Source: Cohnella lubricantis
Lineage (GTDB): Bacteria; Bacillota; Bacilli; Paenibacillales; Paenibacillaceae
Assembly (NCBI RefSeq): GCF_014212015.1
Contig: NZ_JACJVN010000039.1
Location: 1-64,000 of the forward strand
Reading direction: 5' to 3'
DNA: 64,000 nt
Below, piece after piece: positions 33,783 to 42,433 of this stretch (the first letter of the stretch is position 1; the number at the start of each line of letters is the position of its first letter). The position numbers and the translations under genes were made by a program. The notes beneath the pieces were generated by a model. It saw only the letters and a list, made by a program, of their open reading frames with translations, ran no database searches and had not been told where the DNA came from.

Positions 33783-35735
33783 TCAGGGAAAAGGATGCGG
33801 ATGCGGGTTAAGCGATTCATAAGCGATCGTCTCCTGCGCATAGCCCAATTCGGCTGACACGCGTAGGACGCGGTCTAGTCCCGCAAGCCGTGTCAGCGAA
33901 TGACCGAACGTCATCGGCAGCATACCCGGAACTAGCACCTTGACGCAATGCAGGCCAATGCACTCAACCTCCGGCGTCGTCTGGTTCACCGCGATAACCT
34001 CCATCCCCAGACGGTCCAACGTCCGAACAGCCCCGCGTACATCATCGGCCAGATCTAGCTGCTTGCTCGGCCGGCCGAACGCTTCACGGAACGATATCGG
34101 CGGCAAGCGCTGTTCCAGCAGGAAGGACAGCCTCTCCTCCGCTTGCGGCAATCCATATAGCAGAGCATGATCTTCCATCCGCTCCACCAGCGACGAATCA
34201 TGAAGCATCGGCGCCAGCCGTTCTTGATCCCGTTCGAAAATGTTCTGCAGACCGCCCATCAGCCCGGCCGCCTCCCGGACCGCGCTTCGGGCTGCATGCA
34301 GCGGATCCAAGTGTGCTCCCGCCGCGCAGATCAGATTCATCCGGCCAGAGCGATTGGACACGGACTTAGCCACCGCCAGAACAGCCGGGATGCCATGCTC
34401 CATCGTCATGTTGTATAGGCGCACGTCATAATCGGATGCACGTTTAATGCGATTAATTAATGACGTTAAATATTGATCCCCCGATGACAAGACATCCAGC
34501 TGCCGGAGCGGCAAGCGCGCATACCATGTGATGAGGAAGGAATCCCGTTCGATAACCTCGAGGAGGCCGTGCAGGATCGCTTCCTCCAAACTCCCCCCGA
34601 TCGCGCAGCCGTTCGAGCCTTCGTTCACCCAGCTCTCGCCGCTGCTAGAGCTATAATAAGCAAGGCTTCGCGGGACGAGAATCGGCTTCTGCTTCGTCAG
34701 GCTGCAGCCCCATACCCAATCGATCGGCTCCTCCGGGTCGAACGGCTCGAAGGGGAACTCCGGCATAGCGTATTGCTCATCGCGGTAGAGTCCGGCGGTG
34801 CGCGGATCGAGCGCCTCGGACGTTAGGCGATTATAGCTGTCGCAAACCGCCATTCGATTACGCTGCGGCATTCGCGCGCAGTGGCGCTCCAATGCTTCCA
34901 GCATCGCTGCCGTCATGCTTCGGCTGTAGGTGCTGCCGCGTCCGCCGGCGATCTCGATGCCGTAGGTGAACGACGGTACCGTTACGCTAGTGGAGGCGAT
35001 CGGCGCTTGATAGTCGTGGAATACGCCGTTGATGATGCCTGTTCGGGGATCGTAGAATTGCTTGAGCAGCAGTCCGCTCCATTCCGCCAACGGCTTAATT
35101 CGGTAGGTGTCGGGATCCGGCTTAATCCGAGATGACAAGGAGATCATCGCCCGCTCCGGAGAATCGAATGGCAAACTGCCGCAGATCGGACAGAGCGGGT
35201 CGGGCAGGAACGAATGAAGCGAGCTTCGCAGCGTGTCCCGCTGGACGATGTAGACGCCGCATTCCGTGCTCACCGGGCGTATCTCCAGCAGTCGCATCGT
35301 CTCCTCCGCAACGAAATGGGCGATATGTTCATTCGCCATCGAAGAGCTTATCGGCTCCGCTTGACTTGATTCGATCAGTTGGCCATCTGGCAGCACCGAT
35401 TCCGACGAGCCTAACTGAAGGCTGGCATTGTGCATTCGCGTACGGGCACACAGAGAACATCCCGGCACGCCAGGCCGAACCAACGGACCGATGATCGCTT
35501 CGCGGCTTGCGACGGAGACGCGAATCCATGGAACGCCTGTCCCCCGCATCGCCTCCTCTTCCGAGTACAGGTCCGTCTCCTCGGGCTTCTCGTCTATGAT
35601 GACGACGAGCGACACCTCCGCCGGCATGCCGTCCATGCAGTTGTCTCTGTGAATTGGCAGGCAGAACTCCGACAGCCGATCTGCTAGCAGTGCCGATATT
35701 TCGCTCCCTCCGACAACAGCGACGATCTCCGACAC
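33783..35735 (-). CDS. Fused azoline-forming cyclodehydratase (ThiF-like leader binder + YcaO)
   Basis: A 650-aa TOMM (thiazole/oxazole-modified peptide) biosynthesis protein. The N-terminal part is the ocin-ThiF-like partner with two zinc CxxC pairs (Cys 93/96 and 182/185), which binds the leader peptide. The C-terminal part (about 240-650) is a SagD-type YcaO: SRSMTAAMLEALERHCA (Glu 280, Glu 283) and EEAILHGLLEVIERD (Glu 393, Glu 396) carry the ATP/Mg glutamates, and the chain ends in PHPHPFP, the Pro-rich C-terminus typical of azoline-forming YcaOs. It would use ATP to cyclise Cys/Ser/Thr in a precursor peptide. GTG start 9 nt after GGAGG. No precursor, dehydrogenase or exporter gene is adjacent, so it may be stand-alone as in heterocycloanthracin-type systems, where the precursor can be remote. 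Confidence 0.9.
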   Translation of the reverse strand: MSEIVAVVGGSEISALLADRLSEFCLPIHRDNCMDGMPAEVSLVVIIDEKPEETDLYSEEEAMRGTGVPWIRVSVASREAIIGPLVRPGVPGCSLCARTRMHNASLQLGSSESVLPDGQLIESSQAEPISSSMANEHIAHFVAEETMRLLEIRPVSTECGVYIVQRDTLRSSLHSFLPDPLCPICGSLPFDSPERAMISLSSRIKPDPDTYRIKPLAEWSGLLLKQFYDPRTGIINGVFHDYQAPIASTSVTVPSFTYGIEIAGGRGSTYSRSMTAAMLEALERHCARMPQRNRMAVCDSYNRLTSEALDPRTAGLYRDEQYAMPEFPFEPFDPEEPIDWVWGCSLTKQKPILVPRSLAYYSSSSGESWVNEGSNGCAIGGSLEEAILHGLLEVIERDSFLITWYARLPLRQLDVLSSGDQYLTSLINRIKRASDYDVRLYNMTMEHGIPAVLAVAKSVSNRSGRMNLICAAGAHLDPLHAARSAVREAAGLMGGLQNIFERDQERLAPMLHDSSLVERMEDHALLYGLPQAEERLSFLLEQRLPPISFREAFGRPSKQLDLADDVRGAVRTLDRLGMEVIAVNQTTPEVECIGLHCVKVLVPGMLPMTFGHSLTRLAGLDRVLRVSAELGYAQETIAYESLNPHPHPFP

Positions 35736-35882
35736 GCGATGATCCCTCCCCGCAGCGCTGAATGCGCGCCGCCATGCACTGCACTACTTTATGAGGAATC
35801 GCCTAGGGAGGTGATCTTCGGACCCTTATTTGACACAGCCGTCAACCGAATGTCTACAAGGAACGTGAACCACGTCCCATCC

Positions 35883-36083
35883 TTATCGCTGCGCCTTGCT
35901 CATCATGCCTCTACGCAGCGCTCCTAAGATGAACAAGCTTACCGCAATTAAGACGATATTCGCGCCCATCTCAACGGAGTCAGGCAGACCGTTGTAGAAC
36001 ATGAAAGAGGCAGTTGACCCGTGAACGAAGCCGCTGATGGTACCGCAAAAGCCCAAGTCGAAGAAGACGATACCGAGGATCAC
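35883..36083 (-). CDS. Small two-helix membrane protein
   Basis: About 66 aa with two membrane helices (ILGIVFFDLGFCGTISGF and ANIVLIAVSLFILGAL) and a basic C-terminus. The frame is open further upstream but overlaps the CPBP gene; the GTG at 36083, about 40 nt after the CPBP stop, is the most reasonable start, though its ribosome site is weak. Function unknown; probably co-transcribed with the CPBP gene. Confidence 0.45.
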   Translation of the reverse strand: MILGIVFFDLGFCGTISGFVHGSTASFMFYNGLPDSVEMGANIVLIAVSLFILGALRRGMMSKAQR

Positions 36084-36126
36084 TAGAATAGAATGGATAG
36101 GATCACCCTCTCTCTCCCTCCAAGAC

Positions 36127-36963
36127 TCAGGATTCGAAGCGAGCCATCGGCGCTCTAGCGTCGGTCGATGCCTTGCGATTCCAAAGATAGAATGTGAATG
36201 CCGCATAGAACAGCACGACAACAATGCTCATATCGCCGGAGATGTATTGGGCCGATTCCGAGTGGTTCACCGTCAATGTGCCGAGGATTAACCACAGCCA
36301 GTTATGCATCGTATGGAAGATAGACGAGGTCCAGACGCTGCCGGTGCGAAGGCGCACCTCTCCGATTACGGGAGCAAGGAAGGTTGTGCTGGCTACAGTA
36401 AGCGGCAGCAGAATCCACAGCTGTTCACCAGCATGGTATGCGTCCGTATTGATGATCAGCGGGAAGTGCCATACCCCATGAATGACCCCATTTAGCAGCA
36501 TCGCTGGCTTCTTGCCCATCGATCCCATCATGACCGGAAGAAGATAACCGCGCCATCCGAGCTCTTCGCCCAAGGAATTGGTCAGAACCGTCTTGACGAA
36601 GATGAAGATCATGACGGGAAGGAACATCGTCCAGCTAATCCCTTCGAAGTCATCGCGGACGACCAGGGACGATAAGCCCGTTAACCATACCGCCGCGAAG
36701 CTGGCGGCGAGCGGCAGCACCGGCACCAGCAGCGCCGCAGCCCAGCCCTTCAGGCCGAGCTTGTGCAGCCCAAGCCGCTTCCACCCTGCCTTCGTGTAGC
36801 CGTCTCGGGTGACGACCAGCATCATGATCAGCACGGCTAGAGTCGGCGTGAGCATATACGTGAATCCGAGCATCCCCGGAATATAGCTGAAGCCGAGAGC
36901 GAGTAACAAGACAATAACGGTGAAACAAATGGTTTTGTGAGAATCCTTCAATGATTTGAACAC
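36127..36963 (-). CDS. CPBP-family intramembrane metalloprotease
   Basis: A 278-aa membrane protein with about eight helices. The family motifs are intact: EELGWRGYLLP with the catalytic glutamates at 133-134, and IHGVWHFPLI with His 162 and His 166. CPBP (Rce1/Abi) proteins cleave membrane substrates or process peptides and are often bacteriocin self-immunity factors. It lies just downstream (same strand) of a two-component pair's terminator and 400 nt upstream of the YcaO gene's start; a link to a modified peptide is possible but speculative. Confidence 0.85.
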   Translation of the reverse strand: MFKSLKDSHKTICFTVIVLLLALGFSYIPGMLGFTYMLTPTLAVLIMMLVVTRDGYTKAGWKRLGLHKLGLKGWAAALLVPVLPLAASFAAVWLTGLSSLVVRDDFEGISWTMFLPVMIFIFVKTVLTNSLGEELGWRGYLLPVMMGSMGKKPAMLLNGVIHGVWHFPLIINTDAYHAGEQLWILLPLTVASTTFLAPVIGEVRLRTGSVWTSSIFHTMHNWLWLILGTLTVNHSESAQYISGDMSIVVVLFYAAFTFYLWNRKASTDARAPMARFES

Positions 36964-37015
36964 TTCTTATCGACACCTCTACGTTTAATTTTGCCTTCGA
37001 AACGTATGGTATCGA

Positions 37016-37041
37016 GAAAAAGTCACATTCGCCTAGTGACT
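37016..37041 (-). terminator. Terminator of the response regulator gene
   Basis: Minus strand: AGTCAC (37041-37036) pairs with GTGACT (37026-37021), then TTTTTCTC. Short but well placed, 16 nt after the stop codon. Confidence 0.65.
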
Positions 37042-37056
37042 AACGGATAGAAAGAG

Positions 37057-37698
37057 TCATGAGAACAGCCCTTCCTCCGATGCTTTCTTCAGCGCGGATG
37101 CGCGGTTGTGCACGTTCAGCTTGGAATAGATATTGGAAATATAATTCTTCACAGTTCCTTCCGACAGATACAGCTTGTCCGCGATGTCCCGGTTGGCCAA
37201 TCCGTCGGATATGCACTTGAGCACTTGAAGCTCCCGTTCGGTCAAGCCGTATTCCGAATCCTTCGCGACGGGGCCTGACAAGGATCGCGCGAACAGCGAC
37301 CTGGCCACTTCTTGGGAGATCATCGTCTCGCCTCGGCTCACCAATCGGATGGCGGCGGCCAAATCTGCCGGATCGATCGCCTTCAGAATGTATCCTTCCG
37401 CTCCCGCATGCAGAGCGCCCGCGACCATCTCGGTATCTTGGAACGTGGTGAGCATGATGACTTTCGAATCAGGGCGAATCTTCTTGATCTGCCTTGTAGC
37501 TTCGACGCCGTCCATGACGGGCATCTGGATGTCCATGAGAATAATCTTCGGCTGCAGCCGGTTCGTCATCTCAACCGCTTCCGCACCGTTAGATGCCGTT
37601 CCTACGACTTCAAGATCTGGGTGCAGATTGAGGACAATGCCCAGACTTTTGCGGATAATATCTTGGTCTTCTGCGATTAATACTGTAATTTCTTTCAT
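37057..37698 (-). CDS. NarL/LuxR-type response regulator
   Basis: A 213-aa two-component regulator. The receiver has acidic residues at AEDQD (10-13), phospho-acceptor Asp 56 in IILMDIQMPVMDG, and the conserved Lys in YILKAIDP. The C-terminal LuxR helix-turn-helix reads LTERELQVLKCISDGLANRDIADKLYLSEGTVKNYISNI. ATG 37698 lies after GGAGTGAT (9-11 nt). It follows the histidine kinase gene by 42 nt. The target genes are unknown; the CPBP gene downstream is beyond a terminator. Confidence 0.93.
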   Translation of the reverse strand: MKEITVLIAEDQDIIRKSLGIVLNLHPDLEVVGTASNGAEAVEMTNRLQPKIILMDIQMPVMDGVEATRQIKKIRPDSKVIMLTTFQDTEMVAGALHAGAEGYILKAIDPADLAAAIRLVSRGETMISQEVARSLFARSLSGPVAKDSEYGLTERELQVLKCISDGLANRDIADKLYLSEGTVKNYISNIYSKLNVHNRASALKKASEEGLFS

Positions 37699-37740
37699 TG
37701 TGTCGATCACTCCAACTTAAAGTGAACTTCCATTTGGCGC

Positions 37741-38961
37741 TCACGCGCCTTCACTCTGTCTTATTTCCGCGCGCCATAAGGCCGGAATATGGCATTCAAT
37801 CGTCACTCCGTACCCAGGCGATGAGGCGACATGCAGCGAGCCATGCGCGTTCGAGATTCTCTCCCCCATCGCATGCAAGCCGAAGCCTTCCACGAGCTGG
37901 TTCGTGCCGGCGCCGTTATCCTTAACGATGAGCTGAAGGCGATCGGGGTGATACGTGAGCCTGATTCGAATCGCTGTCGCGAATCCATGCTTCTTTGCGT
38001 TCGTCAACGCTTCCTGGACGCATCGGACCAGCGCCGTACGTACATTTTCCGGAACGGGATACTCCTCACCCTCCGCATCATAATCGACAGCGGTATCCGT
38101 GAAGGAGGCGAACTCACGCGCTATCCCGGACAATACAAGAGTTAGGGAGCGTTCCTCTCCCTCCGGAGCGATCTGATGAATATGGCGCCGCACTTCATCT
38201 AACCCGCTGCGGGTAACGTCCAGCAGCTCGCGGAGACTCCTCTTGGCTTCCTCTCGATCCGCATCGATCAGGTAATAGACGGCATCCATGCCGGTGATCG
38301 TTGTCGTGAAGGTATGTCCGACCGTATCGTGAAGCTCTCGGGACAGCCTGCTCCTCTCCTGCGTCAGCGTTAATTGCTCGATCTGATTGGCGTAGAGCTC
38401 AAGCGTTCGATTCTGCTCTCCGATGATGCCGTTCATCCGCTTAATTTGGAAGAACGAAGACACCAGCTTGCGGAAGCTGTAGCCGATGGCGAGAAAGATC
38501 AAACCGTCAACGATAATATTGACCGCAGACTCAAGCCCAAACCCCCAGACTAGAGAGGCAAGAAGCGGCGTCGCGACGACAGAGGAGACCGCCAACCCGA
38601 TGCCTAGCCGGCTGCCGCTCATATACGCCATCGCCAGCGCTGGCAGATTGTAGAACGCGAACTCGTTGGTGGAGTTCCCCTCGAAGAAGCAATTGAATGC
38701 GCCGCTCAGCGCCATCTCCGCAATTACCGGATAGACGGTCAATCGTCTCTGCCGCATATACAAGACTAGCGGGACCAGATAGATGATGAAGAAGAAGGAG
38801 AGCGCCACCCCCAGCATCCCGGCAGCGCCGAGCAGATGACTTCCGTGATTGTAATTGCCGGGATTACTAACGATGTAGTTGACTCCAGCGAGAAACCATA
38901 GCGTGCGAATGCTTAGGAATACATAATCGAACCAATGCCTATGCGGCAAAGCGGATGTCAT
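37741..38961 (-). CDS. NarL-type sensor histidine kinase
   Basis: A 406-aa membrane kinase. Five or six N-terminal helices (about 12-170) form a membrane sensor without a large external domain, as in DesK-like kinases. The HisKA_3 phospho-acceptor is SRELHDTVGHT (His 211), and the ATP-binding domain has the N box (ALTNAKKHG) and G boxes (VKDNGAGTNQLVEGFGLHAMGER). It pairs with the response regulator downstream. Membrane-embedded sensors of this type often monitor membrane state or antibiotics. Confidence 0.92.
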   Translation of the reverse strand: MTSALPHRHWFDYVFLSIRTLWFLAGVNYIVSNPGNYNHGSHLLGAAGMLGVALSFFFIIYLVPLVLYMRQRRLTVYPVIAEMALSGAFNCFFEGNSTNEFAFYNLPALAMAYMSGSRLGIGLAVSSVVATPLLASLVWGFGLESAVNIIVDGLIFLAIGYSFRKLVSSFFQIKRMNGIIGEQNRTLELYANQIEQLTLTQERSRLSRELHDTVGHTFTTTITGMDAVYYLIDADREEAKRSLRELLDVTRSGLDEVRRHIHQIAPEGEERSLTLVLSGIAREFASFTDTAVDYDAEGEEYPVPENVRTALVRCVQEALTNAKKHGFATAIRIRLTYHPDRLQLIVKDNGAGTNQLVEGFGLHAMGERISNAHGSLHVASSPGYGVTIECHIPALWRAEIRQSEGA

Positions 38962-39104
38962 CTCGTTAAAGCTCCTTCAACTTGTACTCCCCCCAACCAT
39001 ATCATATCTCTGATCATACCTCTACCTATCTCTGCCAAGTAGTGAACTTCGGCTAATTAAAGTCATATGAACCTCTTCATTCCCTCTGTTGTAAACGGCC
39101 ATCC

Positions 39105-41537
39105 TTACTCGTCTGCCTCATACAAAGATGCATCCGCCTCTTGAAGGAACGGCGTCCATTCGCCTGTCGCATACAGCTGAAGCCGGTGCATCGCGCGCGT
39201 GCATGCCGTATAGAACAGCTTGCGTTCGCTCTCCCGATGATACGTCGTCGAAGAAGCGTCATAGATCAGCACGGCGTCGAACTCCACGCCCTTCGCCAGA
39301 TACGCGGGAATGACCATCGCCCCCTTCCCGAACGTCGGCGTCTCCTTCGTGATTAGCCTCAGCGACGGGCAGCCTTGTGCGATCAATTGCTCGTAAGCTT
39401 CGCTGCTTTGGGCCGCTGTTCTCGCTATGACCGCGATAGAGTAGAAGCCCTCCGCCTGCAGCGACGAGAGATCCGATGCGATCGCCGCCGCACGCTGCTC
39501 GGCGTTCTCCGCCTTGATCAGGCGCGGTTTCTCGCCGCCCCTGTCGAACGGCACGATCTCCCGTCCTCCCGGCAGCAGCGCCTTCGTGAACTTCACGATC
39601 TCGCGCGTGGACCGATAACTGCAAACGAGGCGGTACAGCGTCGTCTCCGACTCTCCGTAGAGATGCACTAATGGCGATTCCCCGCCTCCGTCCAATTCCG
39701 TCGCCTGTGTGTAGATCGCCTGGCCGAAGTCGCCGAGCACCGTCATGCGGGCGCGGGGGAACAGCTTCTTGAGGAACTCATATTGGAACATCGAGTAGTC
39801 CTGTCCCTCATCGATGAACACATGCCGCACCTCCGAACTTGACCGAACGCCCTCCACGAGCTCCTTCAAATACAAGTAAGGCGTCGCGTCTTCATAGTTG
39901 AGTGCACGCCGGTTCATCTGCTCCTTCGTCTGTCTGCAGATCTCCGGCCACAGCTCGGGCGCTTCAGCCCCATCCGTCATCCTTCGGTATTCGTCTGCGT
40001 TGCCGAACAATTGGGCGTACAATCCGGCCATATCGATGAACGCCAGCCGCTTCACCTGTTGCCTCAGCGGTTGGAAGCGCTCCTTCACGATCATGCGGCG
40101 CAGCAGCTGTTCCTCTCGATCGGCGTAATCGAAGTCGCTCTCGTCCCGCCGGCTCTTGCCCAAGATGAACTCTCGGGCCACTTCATATTGCTCGGCGAAG
40201 TCGAACACTCCCCTCTCTTGGTGGAGTTCGCGGAACACCGCGGCATACTGCTCGTTGTCGAGATAGTTCATCTCCTCCTGCACCCAAAGCGCTTCCCGCT
40301 CCTGGCGCTCTAATACCGACAGCTGGTCCAGCAGCCATTCTTGCAGCAGAGCCACTCGATTGGATACGCGTGTGGAAGGATCATAGCTGTAGAATCGGGA
40401 GGCCATCTGCTCAGCGGAGATCAACTCCCGTTCCTGGAAGCAGAAGCCATTGAACCGCATGCCCTCGTGTCCCAACCATTGCGCATACCTCTGGAGAGCT
40501 TGAAGGAAAGCCGTCGACGCCTTATATTCGATCCCCTTCAGCCTAGCCTCATAGCCTTCCGACTCGTGTCCGGTCAGCACAAACTCGATCTGATCGAACG
40601 GATCCTCGAGCCGGTATGCCGATCCGAGCCAATGCTCCAGATATTCCTGGAACGTCGTCTGCTGCATATTCTCTTCGCCCAGCTCGGGAAGCACGGTAGA
40701 GACATAGCTGTTGAACATCGGATTCGGGGAGAATAGTACAATCTGATCCGCCCGGAGCCTGTCGCGGTGTTTGTACAGCAAATAGGCAACTCGCTGCAGC
40801 GCCGCAGACGTCTTCCCGCTTCCGGCCGCCCCTTGCACGATGAGCATTCGGCTTCGGTCGTCGCGGATGATCGCATTCTGCTCCCGCTGGATGGTCGCCA
40901 CGATGCTCTTCATCTGCGAATCCGCGCCTTTACCCAGTACCTGCTGCAGCAGTTCGTCGCCAATTGTCAGACTCGTGTCGAATACATTTAGCAAGCTGCC
41001 TTCTCTAATTTGGTACTGCCGCTTGAGCGTCATCGTCCCCGCGACACTGCCGCCCGGCGTGTCGTAGGCGGCAGCTCCCGGCGAATAGTCGTAATAGATG
41101 CTGGCGATCGGCGTACGCCAATCGTATACCAGGAAGCTCATGCCGTCCTTGTCGACGAAGGACGAGACGCCGATATAGATCTGCTCGATATCCTTCAGCC
41201 CATCCTCTTGATAATCAATGCGCCCGAAGTACGGCGAAGGCAGCAGCCGCTTCATGCCTTGCCATTGCTGCATGCGGAGCCGGTGGCTTCGCTCCCGTTC
41301 GGATAACAGCGCCTCTTGCTGCTTGATGCTATGGAAGGTCTCTTCAAAGTCTTCGTCGCTGCCCGTGTTCACCGTCACTTCTTCCCAGAATCGTCTGCGA
41401 AGGTCCGTCGCTTGATCGCGCAGACCCGCTACCTCCGGCTCAATCTCGGTAATTCTCTCTTGCAGCTTCTCCGTCACCAGCGCCAGCCGCTCTTGTTCTT
41501 GCTCCCAACCCTTCTCGTCGATCATCTGGTGGAACAC
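39105..41537 (-). CDS. helD: RNA polymerase recycling motor HelD
   Basis: An 810-aa SF1 helicase-like ATPase that removes stalled RNA polymerase from nucleic acid. Features in order: an N-terminal antiparallel coiled coil (residues about 1-95) that enters the polymerase, the YIGVSSFVDKDGMSFLVYDWRTPIASIYYDY block typical of HelD, Walker A GAAGSGKT (236-243), the DEGQDYS helicase motif II (about 590), and motifs V-VI near the C-terminus (VLIYDASS, FYTACTRAMHRLQLY). Length is near that of B. subtilis HelD (774 aa). GTG 41537 is close to its ribosome site; ATG four codons later is an alternative start. Confidence 0.92.
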   Translation of the reverse strand: MFHQMIDEKGWEQEQERLALVTEKLQERITEIEPEVAGLRDQATDLRRRFWEEVTVNTGSDEDFEETFHSIKQQEALLSERERSHRLRMQQWQGMKRLLPSPYFGRIDYQEDGLKDIEQIYIGVSSFVDKDGMSFLVYDWRTPIASIYYDYSPGAAAYDTPGGSVAGTMTLKRQYQIREGSLLNVFDTSLTIGDELLQQVLGKGADSQMKSIVATIQREQNAIIRDDRSRMLIVQGAAGSGKTSAALQRVAYLLYKHRDRLRADQIVLFSPNPMFNSYVSTVLPELGEENMQQTTFQEYLEHWLGSAYRLEDPFDQIEFVLTGHESEGYEARLKGIEYKASTAFLQALQRYAQWLGHEGMRFNGFCFQERELISAEQMASRFYSYDPSTRVSNRVALLQEWLLDQLSVLERQEREALWVQEEMNYLDNEQYAAVFRELHQERGVFDFAEQYEVAREFILGKSRRDESDFDYADREEQLLRRMIVKERFQPLRQQVKRLAFIDMAGLYAQLFGNADEYRRMTDGAEAPELWPEICRQTKEQMNRRALNYEDATPYLYLKELVEGVRSSSEVRHVFIDEGQDYSMFQYEFLKKLFPRARMTVLGDFGQAIYTQATELDGGGESPLVHLYGESETTLYRLVCSYRSTREIVKFTKALLPGGREIVPFDRGGEKPRLIKAENAEQRAAAIASDLSSLQAEGFYSIAVIARTAAQSSEAYEQLIAQGCPSLRLITKETPTFGKGAMVIPAYLAKGVEFDAVLIYDASSTTYHRESERKLFYTACTRAMHRLQLYATGEWTPFLQEADASLYEADE

Positions 41538-41576
41538 GCTCCCTTCAATGGATCCCGAGAGATCTCAAAAAGACGT

Positions 41577-41606
41577 TTGACAAACCGCAAAGCCGCATGG
41601 TATGAT
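41577..41606 (+). promoter_or_regulatory. Strong sigma-A type promoter facing an intergenic region
   Basis: TTGACA (41577-41582) and TATGAT (41601-41606) with 18-nt spacing, reading rightward. No protein gene follows on this strand; a hairpin with T-rich tail lies about 110 nt downstream. Confidence 0.7.
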
Positions 41607-41612
41607 AATAGT

Positions 41613-41752
41613 GTAAGTAAGATGGTCTTACTATGACTTGTTTCAGTTTAGCGCATGGAGATTTTCTTATCATACCATGGCGGATCATCATACGCAATTG
41701 TTTATTCGTACACATAGAAGAACCCGGCAGTGGATGCCGGGTTCTTATTTTG
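41613..41752 (+). ncRNA. Candidate small RNA in the helD upstream region
   Basis: A promoter at 41577-41606 and a rho-independent terminator at 41718-41752 (AAGAACCCGGC...GCCGGGTTCTT, then ATTTTGTTT) on the same strand delimit about 140 nt with no credible reading frame. Inside are GTAAGA-TGG-TCTTAC (41617-41631) and one arm of a perfect 13-bp inverted repeat CATGGTATGATAA / TTATCATACCATG (41596-41608 and 41667-41679). It would run antisense to the helD leader start region and toward the end of the DUF2306 gene. This is inference from signals only. Confidence 0.45.
41718..41752. terminator. Bidirectional hairpin between helD and the TetR operon
   Basis: AAGAACCCGGC (41718-41728) with GCCGGGTTCTT (41736-41746), 11 bp. 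The plus-strand side has the better T-rich tail (ATTTTGTTT); on the minus strand it stands after the DUF2306 gene stop. Confidence 0.75.
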
Positions 41753-41772
41753 TTTATGCTCTTGCCCCCTGC

Positions 41773-42420
41773 TTAGACCGCCTCGGTCCGAATCGAGGCA
41801 AGCGCGCGCTTGCCTCTTCTTATATAGAGCTCTGTGAAACCCAGATTCATGAAGATGGACAGAACGACCGACAGCGGAAATGCCGTGCCGAGCGGCAAGT
41901 CCGTCACTAGCTCTACGATGCCCAAGACAAGCCGGAAGCTGACGAAGACCAGCGTAACCGCATAGCTTCGAATCATCCATTGCCGGTGAAGAACCGTCTT
42001 TTTCTGCATAATAAGCCGTATTCCGTTCGCCGTCGTCGCCAGCCACAGAACATCCAGCACCAAGAACGCCAAGGTTGAACCTCTTCCCCCGGTCGCATAC
42101 AGCGCAATGTAAGGTACGACGAGTACGTTCAGCAGGATCGAGATCCCGTAGATTCGGCCGAGTATGCGATGTCTGTTCGGGTTCAGGCGGCTTCGCCGAG
42201 TCAGTTGGTACGTTCCGATTAACAATGCGATCGTGCCAAGCACAATATGCGGGTAGAAGAACAGCTTCCACATCTCATAGGGGAAGGACGGATCGTCCAT
42301 CTTGGCGGATACCATGCCCGACTGGCTTGGACTGTAGATGAAGTATTGCAGAACAATATAGAGCGTCAACAGATAAGTAGATGCATAGATGGCGGGGAAA
42401 ATCAGCTTCTTGTTAAACAA
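41773..42420 (-). CDS. DUF2306-type membrane protein
   Basis: A 215-aa protein with about seven helices. Histidines typical of the DUF2306/DUF420 heme-like membrane families appear in FFYPHIVLGTIALLIG, RHRILGRIYG and LHRQWMIRSYA. Function is unknown. It is the last gene of the TetR operon and starts 13 nt after the tetR-type stop, so it is probably controlled by that repressor. Confidence 0.75.
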   Translation of the reverse strand: MFNKKLIFPAIYASTYLLTLYIVLQYFIYSPSQSGMVSAKMDDPSFPYEMWKLFFYPHIVLGTIALLIGTYQLTRRSRLNPNRHRILGRIYGISILLNVLVVPYIALYATGGRGSTLAFLVLDVLWLATTANGIRLIMQKKTVLHRQWMIRSYAVTLVFVSFRLVLGIVELVTDLPLGTAFPLSVVLSIFMNLGFTELYIRRGKRALASIRTEAV

Positions 42421-42433
42421 GGGATATTCTCCT

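Noticed and set aside
36127..36963. CPBP protease as immunity or processing factor of the YcaO product
   Set aside because: It is separated from the YcaO gene by a small membrane gene and spacer, and no precursor peptide is present; the link is only proximity.
41638..41910. Plus-strand 90-codon frame upstream of helD
   Set aside because: Starts at a TTG without a ribosome site, runs through the terminator hairpin and overlaps the DUF2306 gene in antisense.
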